Shown piece by piece: positions 9,653 to 19,205 of a stretch of DNA of 64,000 nucleotides. The stretch comes from Pichia kudriavzevii (lineage: Eukaryota; Ascomycota; Pichiomycetes; Pichiales; Pichiaceae), in contig NC_042506.1 of the NCBI RefSeq assembly GCF_003054445.1, positions 1,433,501-1,497,500 on the forward strand. The letters are read 5' to 3'. Under the pieces are notes generated by a model. That model made no database searches, was not told where the DNA came from, and saw only the letters and a list, made by a program, of their open reading frames with translations. Position 1 is the stretch's first letter. Every line of letters begins with the position of its first letter. A program made the position numbers and the translations under genes.

Positions 9653-12600
9653 TTATATATTGTTGAAATTCATAAAATTCATGTTGCTCACACCGTTCAT
9701 ATTGTTCATGGTGTTCATGTTATTCATAGTGTTCATGTTGTTGTTTAATGTCAGCTCTTCAAGTTGCTGCCTTAACAATAAATCATAATCAACCTTATTG
9801 CCTCCATTTGGCACTGGTGGGCTCTGGTCTGTTAGATTGGTTGAGTTACTGCCCGACCTTGATCTTGAACTCCAGTTACCAAGAGTAGAAAGAGTGTTAT
9901 GATGGCTAAAGCTATGGTGGTTTAAACGGTTATGACAATTGCCGCCGATACCTCTAATTCCACACTCTTCACCTAATCTTCGCAGGGAGTTATTAGAAAC
10001 AAGTGAATATCCAAATTCCGATATAATATCTGTCAGTACCAGCTTTACCTTATGGATTATACGTCTCTTCAAAACTGGATCTAACGTAGGAATGGATAGT
10101 ATCTTGTGGATAAAATTAGAGCCATGGATGGAGCTGACACCTTTAGGATCGATAAGGATCGATTTAAGTATTAGTTCTCTATGATCAGACTGGTTCTTCT
10201 CTTCTTCAATATTAAACTCGCAACTTAAAATATCATCGCCAAAAATTTTAACTAAAATCAAATTTCTTGCTTCTAAATTAGTTCTGTAATTCAGTATTTT
10301 TAAGATACTCAAAGTACCCAATTTTAGCGTACACGTTTTTATGAACTTTCTACAATTCTTCAGCATTTTGTGCTGTCCATCATCATTTCCATTGTTCCCG
10401 TTTGTGGTATCATTAATCTTTTTGTTTTCCTCCAGATTTCCATCAATTTTATTTTCATTTTCTTCTAAACCTTCTTGTCTATTTTCTATTTTCTGCTCAT
10501 CGCCATCATCTTTGACAAGACCATCATTACCCTCAACATTATTGAATTCGCTTTCGTGTGTTAACACATAAGCTAATAAATAGTGCTTATTTTCAATTGT
10601 TTGGCATGTTTCTAGGAACCAAGTTATTAGTAAAGAACCATTAACATCGGTCATTAACTCACAACACCAAGTCAAAATTGCAATTGCAATCAATGTAATG
10701 AATTCTTTAGAGTGACCATCTTGCCCATCAATTGATTCAAGACAAGTTCTAACTGATCTTGAACCAAATCTATTGAAGGAGATAGTCAAAAACGAAGATA
10801 ATAGAGATTCAAAAATGAAATTATAATAAGGAAAGTTGAATTTTAACACACCATGAATAACATAATTTGCATAAGTGTCATTGAATAGTTGTGTCGCATA
10901 AGGTTTAAGTGCATCGCTTATTATTTTCATTTCTCTATTAGTGCAAACAGTATTAATCAGCTTTTGAGCTGCCCAAGTACCATTTTTATGAGCAGACATT
11001 TGGGATAGATATGGAGCCAATTTTTTTACTAAAAACTCCTTTAAGACATAACTCGACTTGTCCTTTGAGGTGATTTCCAAGAAATGTTGAACGATTGTAT
11101 TACCCAAGTAATCAGACGCTAATTCTGGTAGTTCGTCATCCATCGACAAAATTAATTCCTCGATCTTTAAAGTTGATAGTTGATTCTGATCTAGTTGTTT
11201 CTTCAAGTCACGCAACGAAGGGTTGTCAAATTGTTTGTGGTTTAAAATTGGAGGTAAAGGACCAAGATCATTGGCTTTTATGTTTTTATAATTTAGGGAG
11301 TTATCAATCAATGACTTCAATGTATCTGTATCTAATTCTAATTTCGGATTTTCGGATAAGACAAAGTTTTGGACTTTTGTGAAGTCCTCTATTCTCTCAT
11401 TCAAATTCGTAATGTTAAAAGGTGGAATTGCATCATCAACATTGGAAATCGACTTTGAATGTTGTCTCATAAACGGTTGGTCCTGTATATCCAATTTTTG
11501 AGGCGTATTATTATTGCCATTATTAATATTAATGTTATTGATGTTGTTGTTAATATTATTATTATTACTGTTGGTTTGGTTGCAGTTACTACTATGATTA
11601 TTATTATTATTATTAGCTAACGGAGTAATGATTGTTGGGATTGTGTTTGAATTAGCCGATGCTTGGTTTATTTGATAATTCAATGAGTCCAATAACGATA
11701 AATTATTATTGATTTCCAGGATTTTAGCAAATGATATTGAGCATTTTAATCCCGGATATAATTCATAACTATTTAATTGGGATCTACAATTGATTGCAGA
11801 TTCAACATCCATAAATTCTGCAACAATGACTAAATCGGGGCAATCACAACACTTGATTTGACGAACTGACTTCACTAAGCCAAAATTTTTCAATATCTTA
11901 TTGAAATTAGATGAATTTGAGATATGAGGGTCATTTGGAATATTAATTATTAGTAAAGTATCTGTTGGACCTAACAAGGGGTTTGTATGAGTAGAAGTTA
12001 TTGAGATTGAAGATTCTTGGATGTTATCCAAAAGTAGAGGTTGGTTATTCGAAATAACAGAAAACGAAGATGTTCTGTTAAGAGGTTTTTGTTGTTTTTG
12101 TTGTTGCAATGCCAATTGTAAGGAATTCATACTTAAATTATTGATATTAGTAAGATTCATAGAATTATTAGTATTATTATTCAAATTATTTATATTGTTT
12201 ATATTATTCAAGTTGTTTAAATTGTTAATGTTATTCATATCATTCATATTGAAACTATTGACATTCAATTGCATATTTACAGGTAAGTTATTTGGCATAT
12301 TAATATTATTCATTTGGTTCAACATTTGATTAGGAGATGCAAAAGTCTGAGATCTAGGTCTTAAACTCCCGCCATTTGGATAAACGTGTTCATTAATTGT
12401 CAAAAAGGAGGAAGGAGCTAACGGAGTACTTGCAAGAGGGACATCCAAATTACTATTTGAATACGATCTAAGCCTCGTTTGTTGATATTGCTGTTGCTGT
12501 TGCTGTTGATGAATGGACGGATTCCCCGTTGTATCTAAAGAGGTTATTGAAGCATTAGATAATTGATCATCCCAAAGAGCATTTGAATTTGCCAGTGAGG

Positions 12601-12976
12601 ATTGAGATCTCATTCTCAAGGAGAAATCTGCCGAAGTTGGAGGCGTCATTGTCTGTTGTTGAATTGGATTTGTCGATAACGACGAAGGAAGAGTACCTGA
12701 TCTATGTCTTGTATTAATACCAAGGGCGGCCGATGCCGACACGGGAGGTTGTAATTGTTGCACCGGCACTTGTGATTGTAATTGGGGCTGGGATAGAGGC
12801 AATGGCAGAGAATTTATTTGAGGTTGTACTTTGACGTTTGTGTTTGCATTTGCATTTGCATTTGCATTTACATTTACATGTGTTTGAGATTGAGGCTGAG
12901 CTTGAGGCTGAGCTTGAAGACCCAAATGTTGATGTTGGGTCGGAGAGAGCCTGCTCTGCTGAGTTTTGGGCAGCAT
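9653..12976 (-). CDS. JSN1: PUF-family RNA-binding protein with RRM, Jsn1/Puf1 (Puf2) type
   Basis: 1,107 residues from the ATG at 12976 (S. cerevisiae Jsn1 is 1,091). The N-terminal 330 residues are Gln/Asn-rich, with QLQ, NANANAN and NNINNLN runs. An RRM follows (about 338-420, containing DTLLIINIPNDP and ending SISFAKIL, as in Jsn1). A poly-Asn stretch (about 450-500) precedes a Pumilio array (about 600-1000) with ELASDYLGNTIVQHFLE, AHKNGTWAAQKLI and NRFGSRSVRTCLES, each matching Jsn1 repeats. Jsn1 and Puf2 bind mRNAs for membrane proteins; Jsn1 also sits on mitochondria and promotes Arp2/3-dependent movement. A Glu/Asn-rich insert (about 825-870) splits the array. The tail is an MNTMNN repeat. 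A slightly longer frame exists but lacks an ATG. Confidence 0.93.
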   Translation of the reverse strand: MLPKTQQSRLSPTQHQHLGLQAQPQAQPQSQTHVNVNANANANANTNVKVQPQINSLPLPLSQPQLQSQVPVQQLQPPVSASAALGINTRHRSGTLPSSLSTNPIQQQTMTPPTSADFSLRMRSQSSLANSNALWDDQLSNASITSLDTTGNPSIHQQQQQQQYQQTRLRSYSNSNLDVPLASTPLAPSSFLTINEHVYPNGGSLRPRSQTFASPNQMLNQMNNINMPNNLPVNMQLNVNSFNMNDMNNINNLNNLNNINNINNLNNNTNNSMNLTNINNLSMNSLQLALQQQKQQKPLNRTSSFSVISNNQPLLLDNIQESSISITSTHTNPLLGPTDTLLIINIPNDPHISNSSNFNKILKNFGLVKSVRQIKCCDCPDLVIVAEFMDVESAINCRSQLNSYELYPGLKCSISFAKILEINNNLSLLDSLNYQINQASANSNTIPTIITPLANNNNNNHSSNCNQTNSNNNNINNNINNININNGNNNTPQKLDIQDQPFMRQHSKSISNVDDAIPPFNITNLNERIEDFTKVQNFVLSENPKLELDTDTLKSLIDNSLNYKNIKANDLGPLPPILNHKQFDNPSLRDLKKQLDQNQLSTLKIEELILSMDDELPELASDYLGNTIVQHFLEITSKDKSSYVLKEFLVKKLAPYLSQMSAHKNGTWAAQKLINTVCTNREMKIISDALKPYATQLFNDTYANYVIHGVLKFNFPYYNFIFESLLSSFLTISFNRFGSRSVRTCLESIDGQDGHSKEFITLIAIAILTWCCELMTDVNGSLLITWFLETCQTIENKHYLLAYVLTHESEFNNVEGNDGLVKDDGDEQKIENRQEGLEENENKIDGNLEENKKINDTTNGNNGNDDGQHKMLKNCRKFIKTCTLKLGTLSILKILNYRTNLEARNLILVKIFGDDILSCEFNIEEEKNQSDHRELILKSILIDPKGVSSIHGSNFIHKILSIPTLDPVLKRRIIHKVKLVLTDIISEFGYSLVSNNSLRRLGEECGIRGIGGNCHNRLNHHSFSHHNTLSTLGNWSSRSRSGSNSTNLTDQSPPVPNGGNKVDYDLLLRQQLEELTLNNNMNTMNNMNTMNNMNGVSNMNFMNFNNI

Positions 12977-13347
12977 TTTGAAATCGATCAAACTCTTGGT
13001 AACACTATGGCCAGTTGAAGCACCCTAAATAAGAAACAATTCAAACAAAGAGTATGGGAAGGAATACAAAAACACCCAAAACTCGGAACCAGCTGAGCAT
13101 TTTTGACGTTCAACGAGTGAGAAATCGGAATCCAAATTTGAGAATTACGAAATTACCTGAACCTTATAAATAAATAAATAAATAAATTAATAAAAAAAAA
13201 ACAAAAATAACGGGGCAACAAATTTAGAAAATTAGAAATTACCGGAAAGGGGAGTTTTCTTATGAAAATTAAACAAGATGAAATTTTTAAAAATGAATAT
13301 GAAAAAGGGGCAACAAATTTACACAAGAAGGGAGGGAGGGGACAAAA

Positions 13348-13430
13348 ACTACTTTATACTACTTTATACTACCTTATACTACCTTATACTACCTTAAACT
13401 ACTTTTCTTTGCTTTTCTTTGCTTTTCTTT
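13348..13430. repeat. Two adjacent 10-bp tandem arrays
   Basis: Five units based on ACTACYTTAT (13348-13400) run directly into nearly three units of GCTTTTCTTT (13401-13430). Both arrays keep an exact 10-bp period, close to one helical turn. Confidence 0.85.
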
Positions 13431-13639
13431 AAAATGGAGCCCGTAAATTGGTGCACAAGAACCGTGTCCAATACTAACATCAGCAAGGGGGGGGGGGGGC
13501 TGAAGGAAACGGGGAAATATTTTCCACAGAGATCGGCTTCACCATAAAATTTGCGACACTTTCCTCCCTTCCGCGATCTACAGGAGCAAACTGAATTCCC
13601 TCAATATAAATTTGAACAAGGCTTAAAATTGGCTATACA

Positions 13640-13712
13640 ACGCGTCGACGCGTCGACGTGTCGCAAGTGAGGACAATAGAAAAATAAATATCCTCCTGTT
13701 GTGTCGACGCGT
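13640..13712. promoter_or_regulatory. Cluster of three MCB-like ACGCGT boxes
   Basis: ACGCGT occurs at 13640-13645, 13648-13653 and 13707-13712. The last two sit in the palindromic-looking core TCGACGCGTCG. ACGCGT is the MluI cell-cycle box bound by Mbp1-Swi6 in S. cerevisiae. The cluster lies about 250 bp upstream of the complex I gene and about 670 bp upstream of JSN1. The function here is inferred. Confidence 0.5.
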
Positions 13713-13955
13713 CGCAAGTTCCGGCTGACTTACCGCATTGGTGAATGGACAAATCGCTGTCCTTTTTAGTGAAGTATACAATTCTCGCTATTTGCCCACA
13801 CTGCCTTTTTTTTTTTTTTTTTTTTTTTTTAAATACCTGGAATCCCCTCTCGTAAATTACATCCCCAACTCTGTAATGGTGTGCATGTATTAACTAACGT
13901 TCATATAGGCACAAGTGTAATTACACCTACACAAGCACTACTACTGTCTTCTCCA

Positions 13956-14108
13956 ATGGCTGCAGCTCCTATTCCTAAAGCAGGCCCTTTCTACAGATAC
14001 TCGGCAACCGCCCTGGGCGCAACAATGTGGTTCTGGATGTTCTACAGAGCCAAACACGACTGGAAACAGTGGGTCGGTATTGAACATCCTTGGGACCACG
14101 CCCACTGA
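13956..14108 (+). CDS. Mitochondrial complex I accessory subunit, NDUFB2-like
   Basis: A 50-residue protein starting MAAAPIPKAGPF. It has one membrane span containing ATMWFWMFYRAKHDW, followed by an acidic/aromatic tail WVGIEHPWDHAH. The mammalian NDUFB2 (AGGG) core GLMWFWILWRFWHD with a Pro/Asp-rich tail is the closest pattern I know. The role would be a supernumerary subunit of the membrane arm of NADH:ubiquinone oxidoreductase in the inner membrane. An open frame continues upstream to about 13881 without an ATG, so a short spliced 5' exon adding a few residues is possible. The gene is too short for most gene callers. Complex I genes are absent from Saccharomycetaceae, which helps place the organism. 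Confidence 0.72.
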   Translation: MAAAPIPKAGPFYRYSATALGATMWFWMFYRAKHDWKQWVGIEHPWDHAH

Positions 14109-14709
14109 GCGTCTCCAATACCCACTGCCTATCTGAGGATATACCTAAGTCGTGTCCTCTTTCTCTTACAATCATAAACACAAACACAAACACAAACACT
14201 CTAAACTGAAACTGAAACTGAAACTGAAACTACCCCCCTCTCTCATCATGCAAACCATACCCTCCACTATATCTCATGGAGAGATTTGCCAGAGGATCAA
14301 AAAGTGTGTCTGTTGGTTGTCCCATATATTCATCTACCCAGTTATGTACTTAATTAGTTAACTAGCTATTTATTTATTTATTTAGTCGTTTATTTATTTA
14401 TTCTTTCACTTGTTCGTCCTTATTGTGTCTCTCCTAGATTCACTCCGGCACTCGTATGGAAACTACATCACCCCCCTCCTCCAGTTCCACTGACCTCTAT
14501 ACAATACATTGGTCCCTTCACAACGGAAATAAACGGCCTCCCCTCCCACTGAAGACCAGTATTCTTATCGCCCCCCAACGTCGTATCAGACTCTATTATA
14601 CTGTTTTTTATATACCGCTATCTTGATGATTATTGCAACCCCAACTTACTCGTCTTTTGCTAATACCTCTGCATGGAAAATATACACTGCATCTCTTCAC
14701 TGTCGACAT
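14109..14709. other. Convergent intergenic region with microsatellites
   Basis: 601 bp between the complex I gene and PAR32. It carries a (CAAACA)n stretch at about 14178-14199, five ACTGAA units at about 14204-14231, and TTTA repeats at about 14367-14402. No credible gene; one 69-codon frame only reads the repeats. Confidence 0.7.
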
Positions 14710-15339
14710 TCACTTGAAAAACTTCTTGAGCTTACCAAGAAACCCAACTCTCTCCTCCCCATTCTCACACCCACCTCTAGAACCTCGTGACTTCCTCGAT
14801 GGTGTAGAATGTATGGGAGATAGCTGCTCACTTAGTTCACTCTCTAATGTTACCTTGGTCTTGGTCGCCCGATCGGCCTTGTGTATGTTGCCGGCCCCTC
14901 CTCGTCCTGTACTGAACACAGGACTCAACCCAATCTCTTGTCTCTCCCCATCCTGTACTAACGCACTCGGCGGCTTCTCAAACTTCGTGATGTTCCCAGC
15001 TCCTCCACGGCCAGACGACGCATATATCTTCCCCGTCGCATCATGGTGGTACGTCTTGTCCTCGTCTATCGTCGGCTCATATACCTTATTTGGCTTGTGG
15101 CCTACAGTCCCATGGCTGTTGCTGCCACTATGGTCGTGGCCATCCCCCTGATCATGGTGGTGATCATGATGATGGTGTTGGTGTTGGTGTTGGTGTCTAT
15201 TCAAATGATGTGAGCTGTTGTACCGCTTGAATTCCTCCTCGGTCATAATAACTTCGTCAGCCTTGTCGGCTTCGACTCGATTGCCAACCATATTTCCGGC
15301 ACCCCCTCTCCCCGTAGATACTACTGCGTTCAATGACAT
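14710..15339 (-). CDS. PAR32: Par32-like protein with GRGGAGN repeats (DUF3602)
   Basis: A 209-residue hydrophilic protein with three copies of the GRGGAGN signature (residues 10-16, 110-116 and 145-151), each preceded by Ser/Thr. This is the hallmark of DUF3602 proteins such as yeast Par32. A His-rich segment (about 44-63) separates copies 1 and 2, and the C terminus is basic (FLGKLKKFFK). In S. cerevisiae Par32 is phosphorylated after rapamycin or nitrogen stress and, when dephosphorylated, inhibits the ammonium transporters Mep1 and Mep3 downstream of TORC1/Npr1. Plausible but unproven here. The neighbour on the other side of a 363-bp promoter is MPH1, with no functional link. Sit4, a TOR-pathway phosphatase, is encoded about 7 kb away; this is probably coincidence. 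Confidence 0.85.
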   Translation of the reverse strand: MSLNAVVSTGRGGAGNMVGNRVEADKADEVIMTEEEFKRYNSSHHLNRHQHQHQHHHHDHHHDQGDGHDHSGSNSHGTVGHKPNKVYEPTIDEDKTYHHDATGKIYASSGRGGAGNITKFEKPPSALVQDGERQEIGLSPVFSTGRGGAGNIHKADRATKTKVTLESELSEQLSPIHSTPSRKSRGSRGGCENGEERVGFLGKLKKFFK

Positions 15340-15702
15340 TGCTCTGTTGCTGTGGATTCACCCGTCGATATGAAGGCTTGCACCAAATCTTTAAAAAAAA
15401 TCGTGGTCAATACAGTGGATCTAATATGAAATAGGTCTCTCTCCCGTTTGGTTCCTTCTCCTTCTCCCTTTTCAGCATTTACTAATATTACAATGACGTC
15501 CCCGCTATCCACTTCTCCGTGACAGCTTTTTTTTTCCTTCCTTTTCCGCTTTGTAACTTTTTTCGAGCATGTTTTTATTAAACTGTTTTTTATTTTTTTT
15601 TTTTTTTTTCCTTTTTGGTGTCTCTTGCTAGATCTACCATACTCCTTATATGGTAACTATTCTATACATATAAAACATGCCTGAAACTGGGCTTTAAGTT
15701 CC
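15340..15702. promoter_or_regulatory. Bidirectional promoter PAR32 / MPH1
   Basis: 363 bp between divergent starts. A TGACGTC half-palindrome of ATF/CREB type lies at about 15493-15499. T runs interrupted by single bases lie at about 15587-15610, and a TATA-like TACATATAAAA at about 15665 precedes MPH1. Confidence 0.5.
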
Positions 15703-18429
15703 ATGGAATCCTTCTCTTCACAAGATTCCTTTGAATTCGACGAGGTCGATGACGAACAGCTGGACGCTGTCCTTAATGTTACCGGCGCGTCCAATCACAA
15801 AGGTACGAGGGATCACCTGCCAGAATATGTAGAAGTACAACCTCATCCACCACCTCCATCCGCTTCTACAATCAGCAAACACTTGAACTATGACAACCTG
15901 GATACAATTGTCTATCCAACAAACCTCCAGATGCGGGACTATCAATACCAGATTGTCCAAAGGGCGCTGTTTGAAAACACATTGTGTGCCATTCCTACAG
16001 GTTTGGGTAAGACTTTCATTGCATCCACGGTGATGCTGAATTTTTTCAATTGGACAAACAACTTGAAAATCATCTTTATGGCTCCTACAAAACCGTTGGT
16101 GGCACAACAGATCAAGGCCTTCCTCCAAATCTCGGGCATTTCTATGGCATTCACTGATATCTTGCTAGATAGAACAAGGAGAAATAGGAGACAGATTTGG
16201 GATTCGAAACGTGTCTTGTTCACGACTCCGCAGGTTGTTGAGAATGACTTAAAGTTTGGAATTCTGGACCCAGTAAACGTGGCTCTCCTGGTCATTGATG
16301 AAGCCCATCGTGCAACGGGGAATTATGCATACACCAATGTCATTTCGTTCATGAATAGATTCAACTCTTCCTTTAGAGTCTTGGCCTTGACTGCCACTCC
16401 TGGTTCAGATGTTGAAGCAATACAGAATGTTATAAAAAATCTAAACATTAGCAGAATAGAACTAAGAACAGAAAACGACCCTGATATTGCCAAATACATC
16501 AAGACAAAGACAATTGAAAAATTGGATTGCCCTAAAACTGATGAAATAGACACAATTGTAAACTATATATGCGAAGCAATACAACCGGTATTGCAAAAGG
16601 CTAATGATGCTGGCATCTATGATATCACCGACCCTGCCAAAATTAATCATTTTATGGCCATGGAAAAATCTCAAAAGATTATAAAAAATCCAAAATTATC
16701 CGAAGGTTTGAAATGGTCCTATTACTTCATTCTACAGTTATTAGGAACAGTAGGTCAGTGTCTTAGAAGGCTCAACATTTATGGAGTTAATGTCTTCTAC
16801 AATTACTTTTTGGAAAAATACACAGAATTCACCACAAAATTCAGTAACAAAAAGTCAACTAATAAATTGGCAGCTTCTTTTTACTATCATGATCAGATAA
16901 TAGAAATGAAAAAATATGTGGAACGATTACTCGAGAATGATTTACAAAACAACAGTAAGGATCATATTAAGGGAGAATTTGCACATACTAAATTACAATA
17001 TACAGTTAAAGAATTGACAACTTTTTTTCAAGAGAGCAAACAATCATCCTCTTCGTGTATTATATTTACCGAATATCGTGAGTCTGCACTAGAAATTGTC
17101 CGTGTATTAGAAAATGCAAATACAGCTATTGGTGAAGAGTTGCTTCGACCGCACATTTTCATTGGCCAATCAAAGGAAAAAGACAAATTTGATCAGGATG
17201 CATACTTGATGAAAATTCTTCCTAAAAAGAAGAAAAAGGCTTTAGAAGAAAAGAAGAATAAGGCAAATGGGAAGGAAACAATCGATGGTAAGGAAAATAC
17301 ACTTGAACCTAGGGATGCAGAACGATTAGGTAGTTCGGAAATGGCTCAGTTGAAGGGTATGAACCAAAAATCACAAAAGGAATTAATTCAGAACTTCAAA
17401 AATGGTACCTATAATATCCTTGTCGCCACATCTATCGGTGAAGAGGGTTTAGATATAGGTGAGGTTGATCTCATTGTGTGTTTTGATTCTACCCAGTCAC
17501 CAATCAAGAATATTCAAAGAATGGGTAGGACTGGGCGTAAACGTGATGGTCGTGTTCTTTTACTGTTCAGTTCCAATGAAAGAACAAAATTCGAGAGTGC
17601 CATGGGTAAATATGAATGGATCCAAAACCAGATTAAGAACTCATCAAGTTTCCAATACTTTGATGCTGAAAAAAATCGTATCGTTCCTCAAAATATAACG
17701 CCAAAGGTTGAATTGAGGTACATAACAATTCCTCAAGAAAACGAGCACCTACTAACGGAGTCAGATATTGTAGATACTGACGAATTTATTAAACTCGCAG
17801 CACAGACAATACAGAAAAATGGGAAGCCACCAAAGAAACGTAAAATCTTAGGTAAGAAAGCTTCAAAGGATGATAACAAACAAACGAAATTAGACAAGGT
17901 ATTCTTTATACCGGCAAATGCACAGGAAGGATTCAAGCCTGCATTGTCTTTGGTCAAGCAAGTTCGCCCAGGAACGGCAATTAAGCAACTACCTGCACTG
18001 ATAATTAAACCACAGGCAAAGCCAACTTTGGGTCCTCTGCCTTCATCTTCAGGCGCTAATGAGAGCATTGATCTAACTATTAACTCAAGTGATGAACAAA
18101 CCAATGAAGGCCAAACCGAAGGCGATAAAACAAGTGATATTAGTGGTAATATCCTACCAAGAGCTTCTAATCAACCACATGGTGTGTCGAAAGAAGGGGA
18201 TAAGTTAAATATCAATTTTGATGATTTCTCTGAAGATGAATTCTCCGATGTGTCATTTTCTGATATTTCGAAAAATGCTGTTACCCTTGGATCCTCCCTT
18301 CCTGCAAAGCGTCCATTTACTGACCTTTCTTCTGATATCTTTTCCGATGGTATTGATGACGATGAACTGATCAGACAACTAGAAAAGAATGAAGTTGTGG
18401 AAGATCAACCGAGACCAGCAAAAAGATGA
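15703..18429 (+). CDS. MPH1: ATP-dependent 3'-5' DNA helicase Mph1 (FANCM family)
   Basis: 908 residues (S. cerevisiae 993). Superfamily 2 motifs are in order: Q-like entry LQMRDYQYQIVQRAL, Walker A IPTGLGKT (97-104), APTKPLVAQQ, DEAH box VIDEAHRATGNYAY (199-202 DEAH), TATPG, then the second RecA lobe with FTEYRESA, the long Lys-rich Mph1-specific insert, MAQLKGMNQKSQKELIQNFKNG, ATSIGEEGLDIGEVDLIVCFD and QRMGRTGRKRDGRV. The family remodels stalled forks and dissociates D-loops to suppress crossovers. The acidic C-terminal tail (about 770-908) contains IDLTINSSDE, which resembles a SUMO-interacting motif, and a KKRKILGKK stretch that could be a nuclear signal. Intact and complete. Confidence 0.97.
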   Translation: MESFSSQDSFEFDEVDDEQLDAVLNVTGASNHKGTRDHLPEYVEVQPHPPPPSASTISKHLNYDNLDTIVYPTNLQMRDYQYQIVQRALFENTLCAIPTGLGKTFIASTVMLNFFNWTNNLKIIFMAPTKPLVAQQIKAFLQISGISMAFTDILLDRTRRNRRQIWDSKRVLFTTPQVVENDLKFGILDPVNVALLVIDEAHRATGNYAYTNVISFMNRFNSSFRVLALTATPGSDVEAIQNVIKNLNISRIELRTENDPDIAKYIKTKTIEKLDCPKTDEIDTIVNYICEAIQPVLQKANDAGIYDITDPAKINHFMAMEKSQKIIKNPKLSEGLKWSYYFILQLLGTVGQCLRRLNIYGVNVFYNYFLEKYTEFTTKFSNKKSTNKLAASFYYHDQIIEMKKYVERLLENDLQNNSKDHIKGEFAHTKLQYTVKELTTFFQESKQSSSSCIIFTEYRESALEIVRVLENANTAIGEELLRPHIFIGQSKEKDKFDQDAYLMKILPKKKKKALEEKKNKANGKETIDGKENTLEPRDAERLGSSEMAQLKGMNQKSQKELIQNFKNGTYNILVATSIGEEGLDIGEVDLIVCFDSTQSPIKNIQRMGRTGRKRDGRVLLLFSSNERTKFESAMGKYEWIQNQIKNSSSFQYFDAEKNRIVPQNITPKVELRYITIPQENEHLLTESDIVDTDEFIKLAAQTIQKNGKPPKKRKILGKKASKDDNKQTKLDKVFFIPANAQEGFKPALSLVKQVRPGTAIKQLPALIIKPQAKPTLGPLPSSSGANESIDLTINSSDEQTNEGQTEGDKTSDISGNILPRASNQPHGVSKEGDKLNINFDDFSEDEFSDVSFSDISKNAVTLGSSLPAKRPFTDLSSDIFSDGIDDDELIRQLEKNEVVEDQPRPAKR

Positions 18430-19205
18430 CATATACATTCGTTCCTTATTTTTATTGTATAATAAACGGTGATGTAATACGATATGTACATTTAAAGCGA
18501 AACATAAATTGAGCTTGTCCGTCCCTCCAAACAACTACAAGCTTGAACTATGTCACTTTTATCCTTTAACTCTGACCTTCCTGTATTTCTTGTCTGAGCA
18601 GGCTTTTTTTTTTTTTCTACTTAGCCGTACTACCACCAGATATCATTTACACTGGCTTACAAACTGGAAATGTTACGTAAAAATTCCCAAAACTGATAGT
18701 CAATTTTCTCATACAATACTCCTCAGTATAGCTATATTGCGTATGGGCCAAGGGAGCAGTTTATTCGGTAAGGTTTGAACAAGAATAGTACTCTCCTTTT
18801 TCAAATACGTGCTGCCATACACGTTCCAATTTTGCAATTAACAGCAACTTCTCCTGTTTTGACCTGTCATCGGTACAAAGGGCACTTTTGGCAAAAGAAT
18901 ACATCATCTCACATAGTCTTTACAGTGTGGCTTTAAGAGGTGAATCGTATGGGAACTAAATGTATATAGTTATGTGTTGATAAAAAAGTGATAGGAACAA
19001 TGCATTCACCAATCTGGTGAGATTTTCTGTGGCTGCAAAGTCATTCTACTGTGGCTTTTTTCATATCGTTCCCTGATCGAGTACCCAACCTACGGTCTTT
19101 GAACTATTACATTTTGAGACATAGATAAAAGCCAATTTTCCCACTTTCTGATCATCATGTGATCTCGTTGAGGGGCCTCCCACAACAAGTACAAAGAAAG
19201 CAAGA
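18430..19205. other. Intergenic region upstream of arylsulfatase
   Basis: 776 bp between two plus-strand genes, holding the MPH1 3' end (with an AATAAA-like signal soon after the stop) and the sulfatase promoter. A T13 run lies at about 18604-18616. The 89-codon frame here begins without ATG and is not gene-like. Confidence 0.6.
18925..19055 (+). promoter_or_regulatory. Three TGTGGC Met31/Met32-like sites
   Basis: TGTGGC is found in the same orientation at 18925-18930, 19028-19033 and 19050-19055. The last two are the longer CTGTGGC, and all are within 281 bp of the sulfatase ATG. In S. cerevisiae this core recruits Met31/Met32-Met4 to sulfur-assimilation genes. A role in derepression on sulfur limitation fits the gene downstream but is inferred. 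Confidence 0.5.

Larger units (their letters stand above)
12977..13955. promoter_or_regulatory. Divergent promoter JSN1 / complex I subunit, rich in simple repeats
   Basis: 979 bp between divergent genes. It contains a purine-rich block, two adjacent 10-bp tandem arrays, a run of 13 G (13487-13499), three ACGCGT boxes, and a run of 25 T (13806-13830), likely nucleosome-excluding. A splice-acceptor-like TTAACTAAC then ATAG at 13889-13908 lies just upstream of the small gene, so a 5' exon cannot be excluded. No protein-like frame. Confidence 0.6.
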
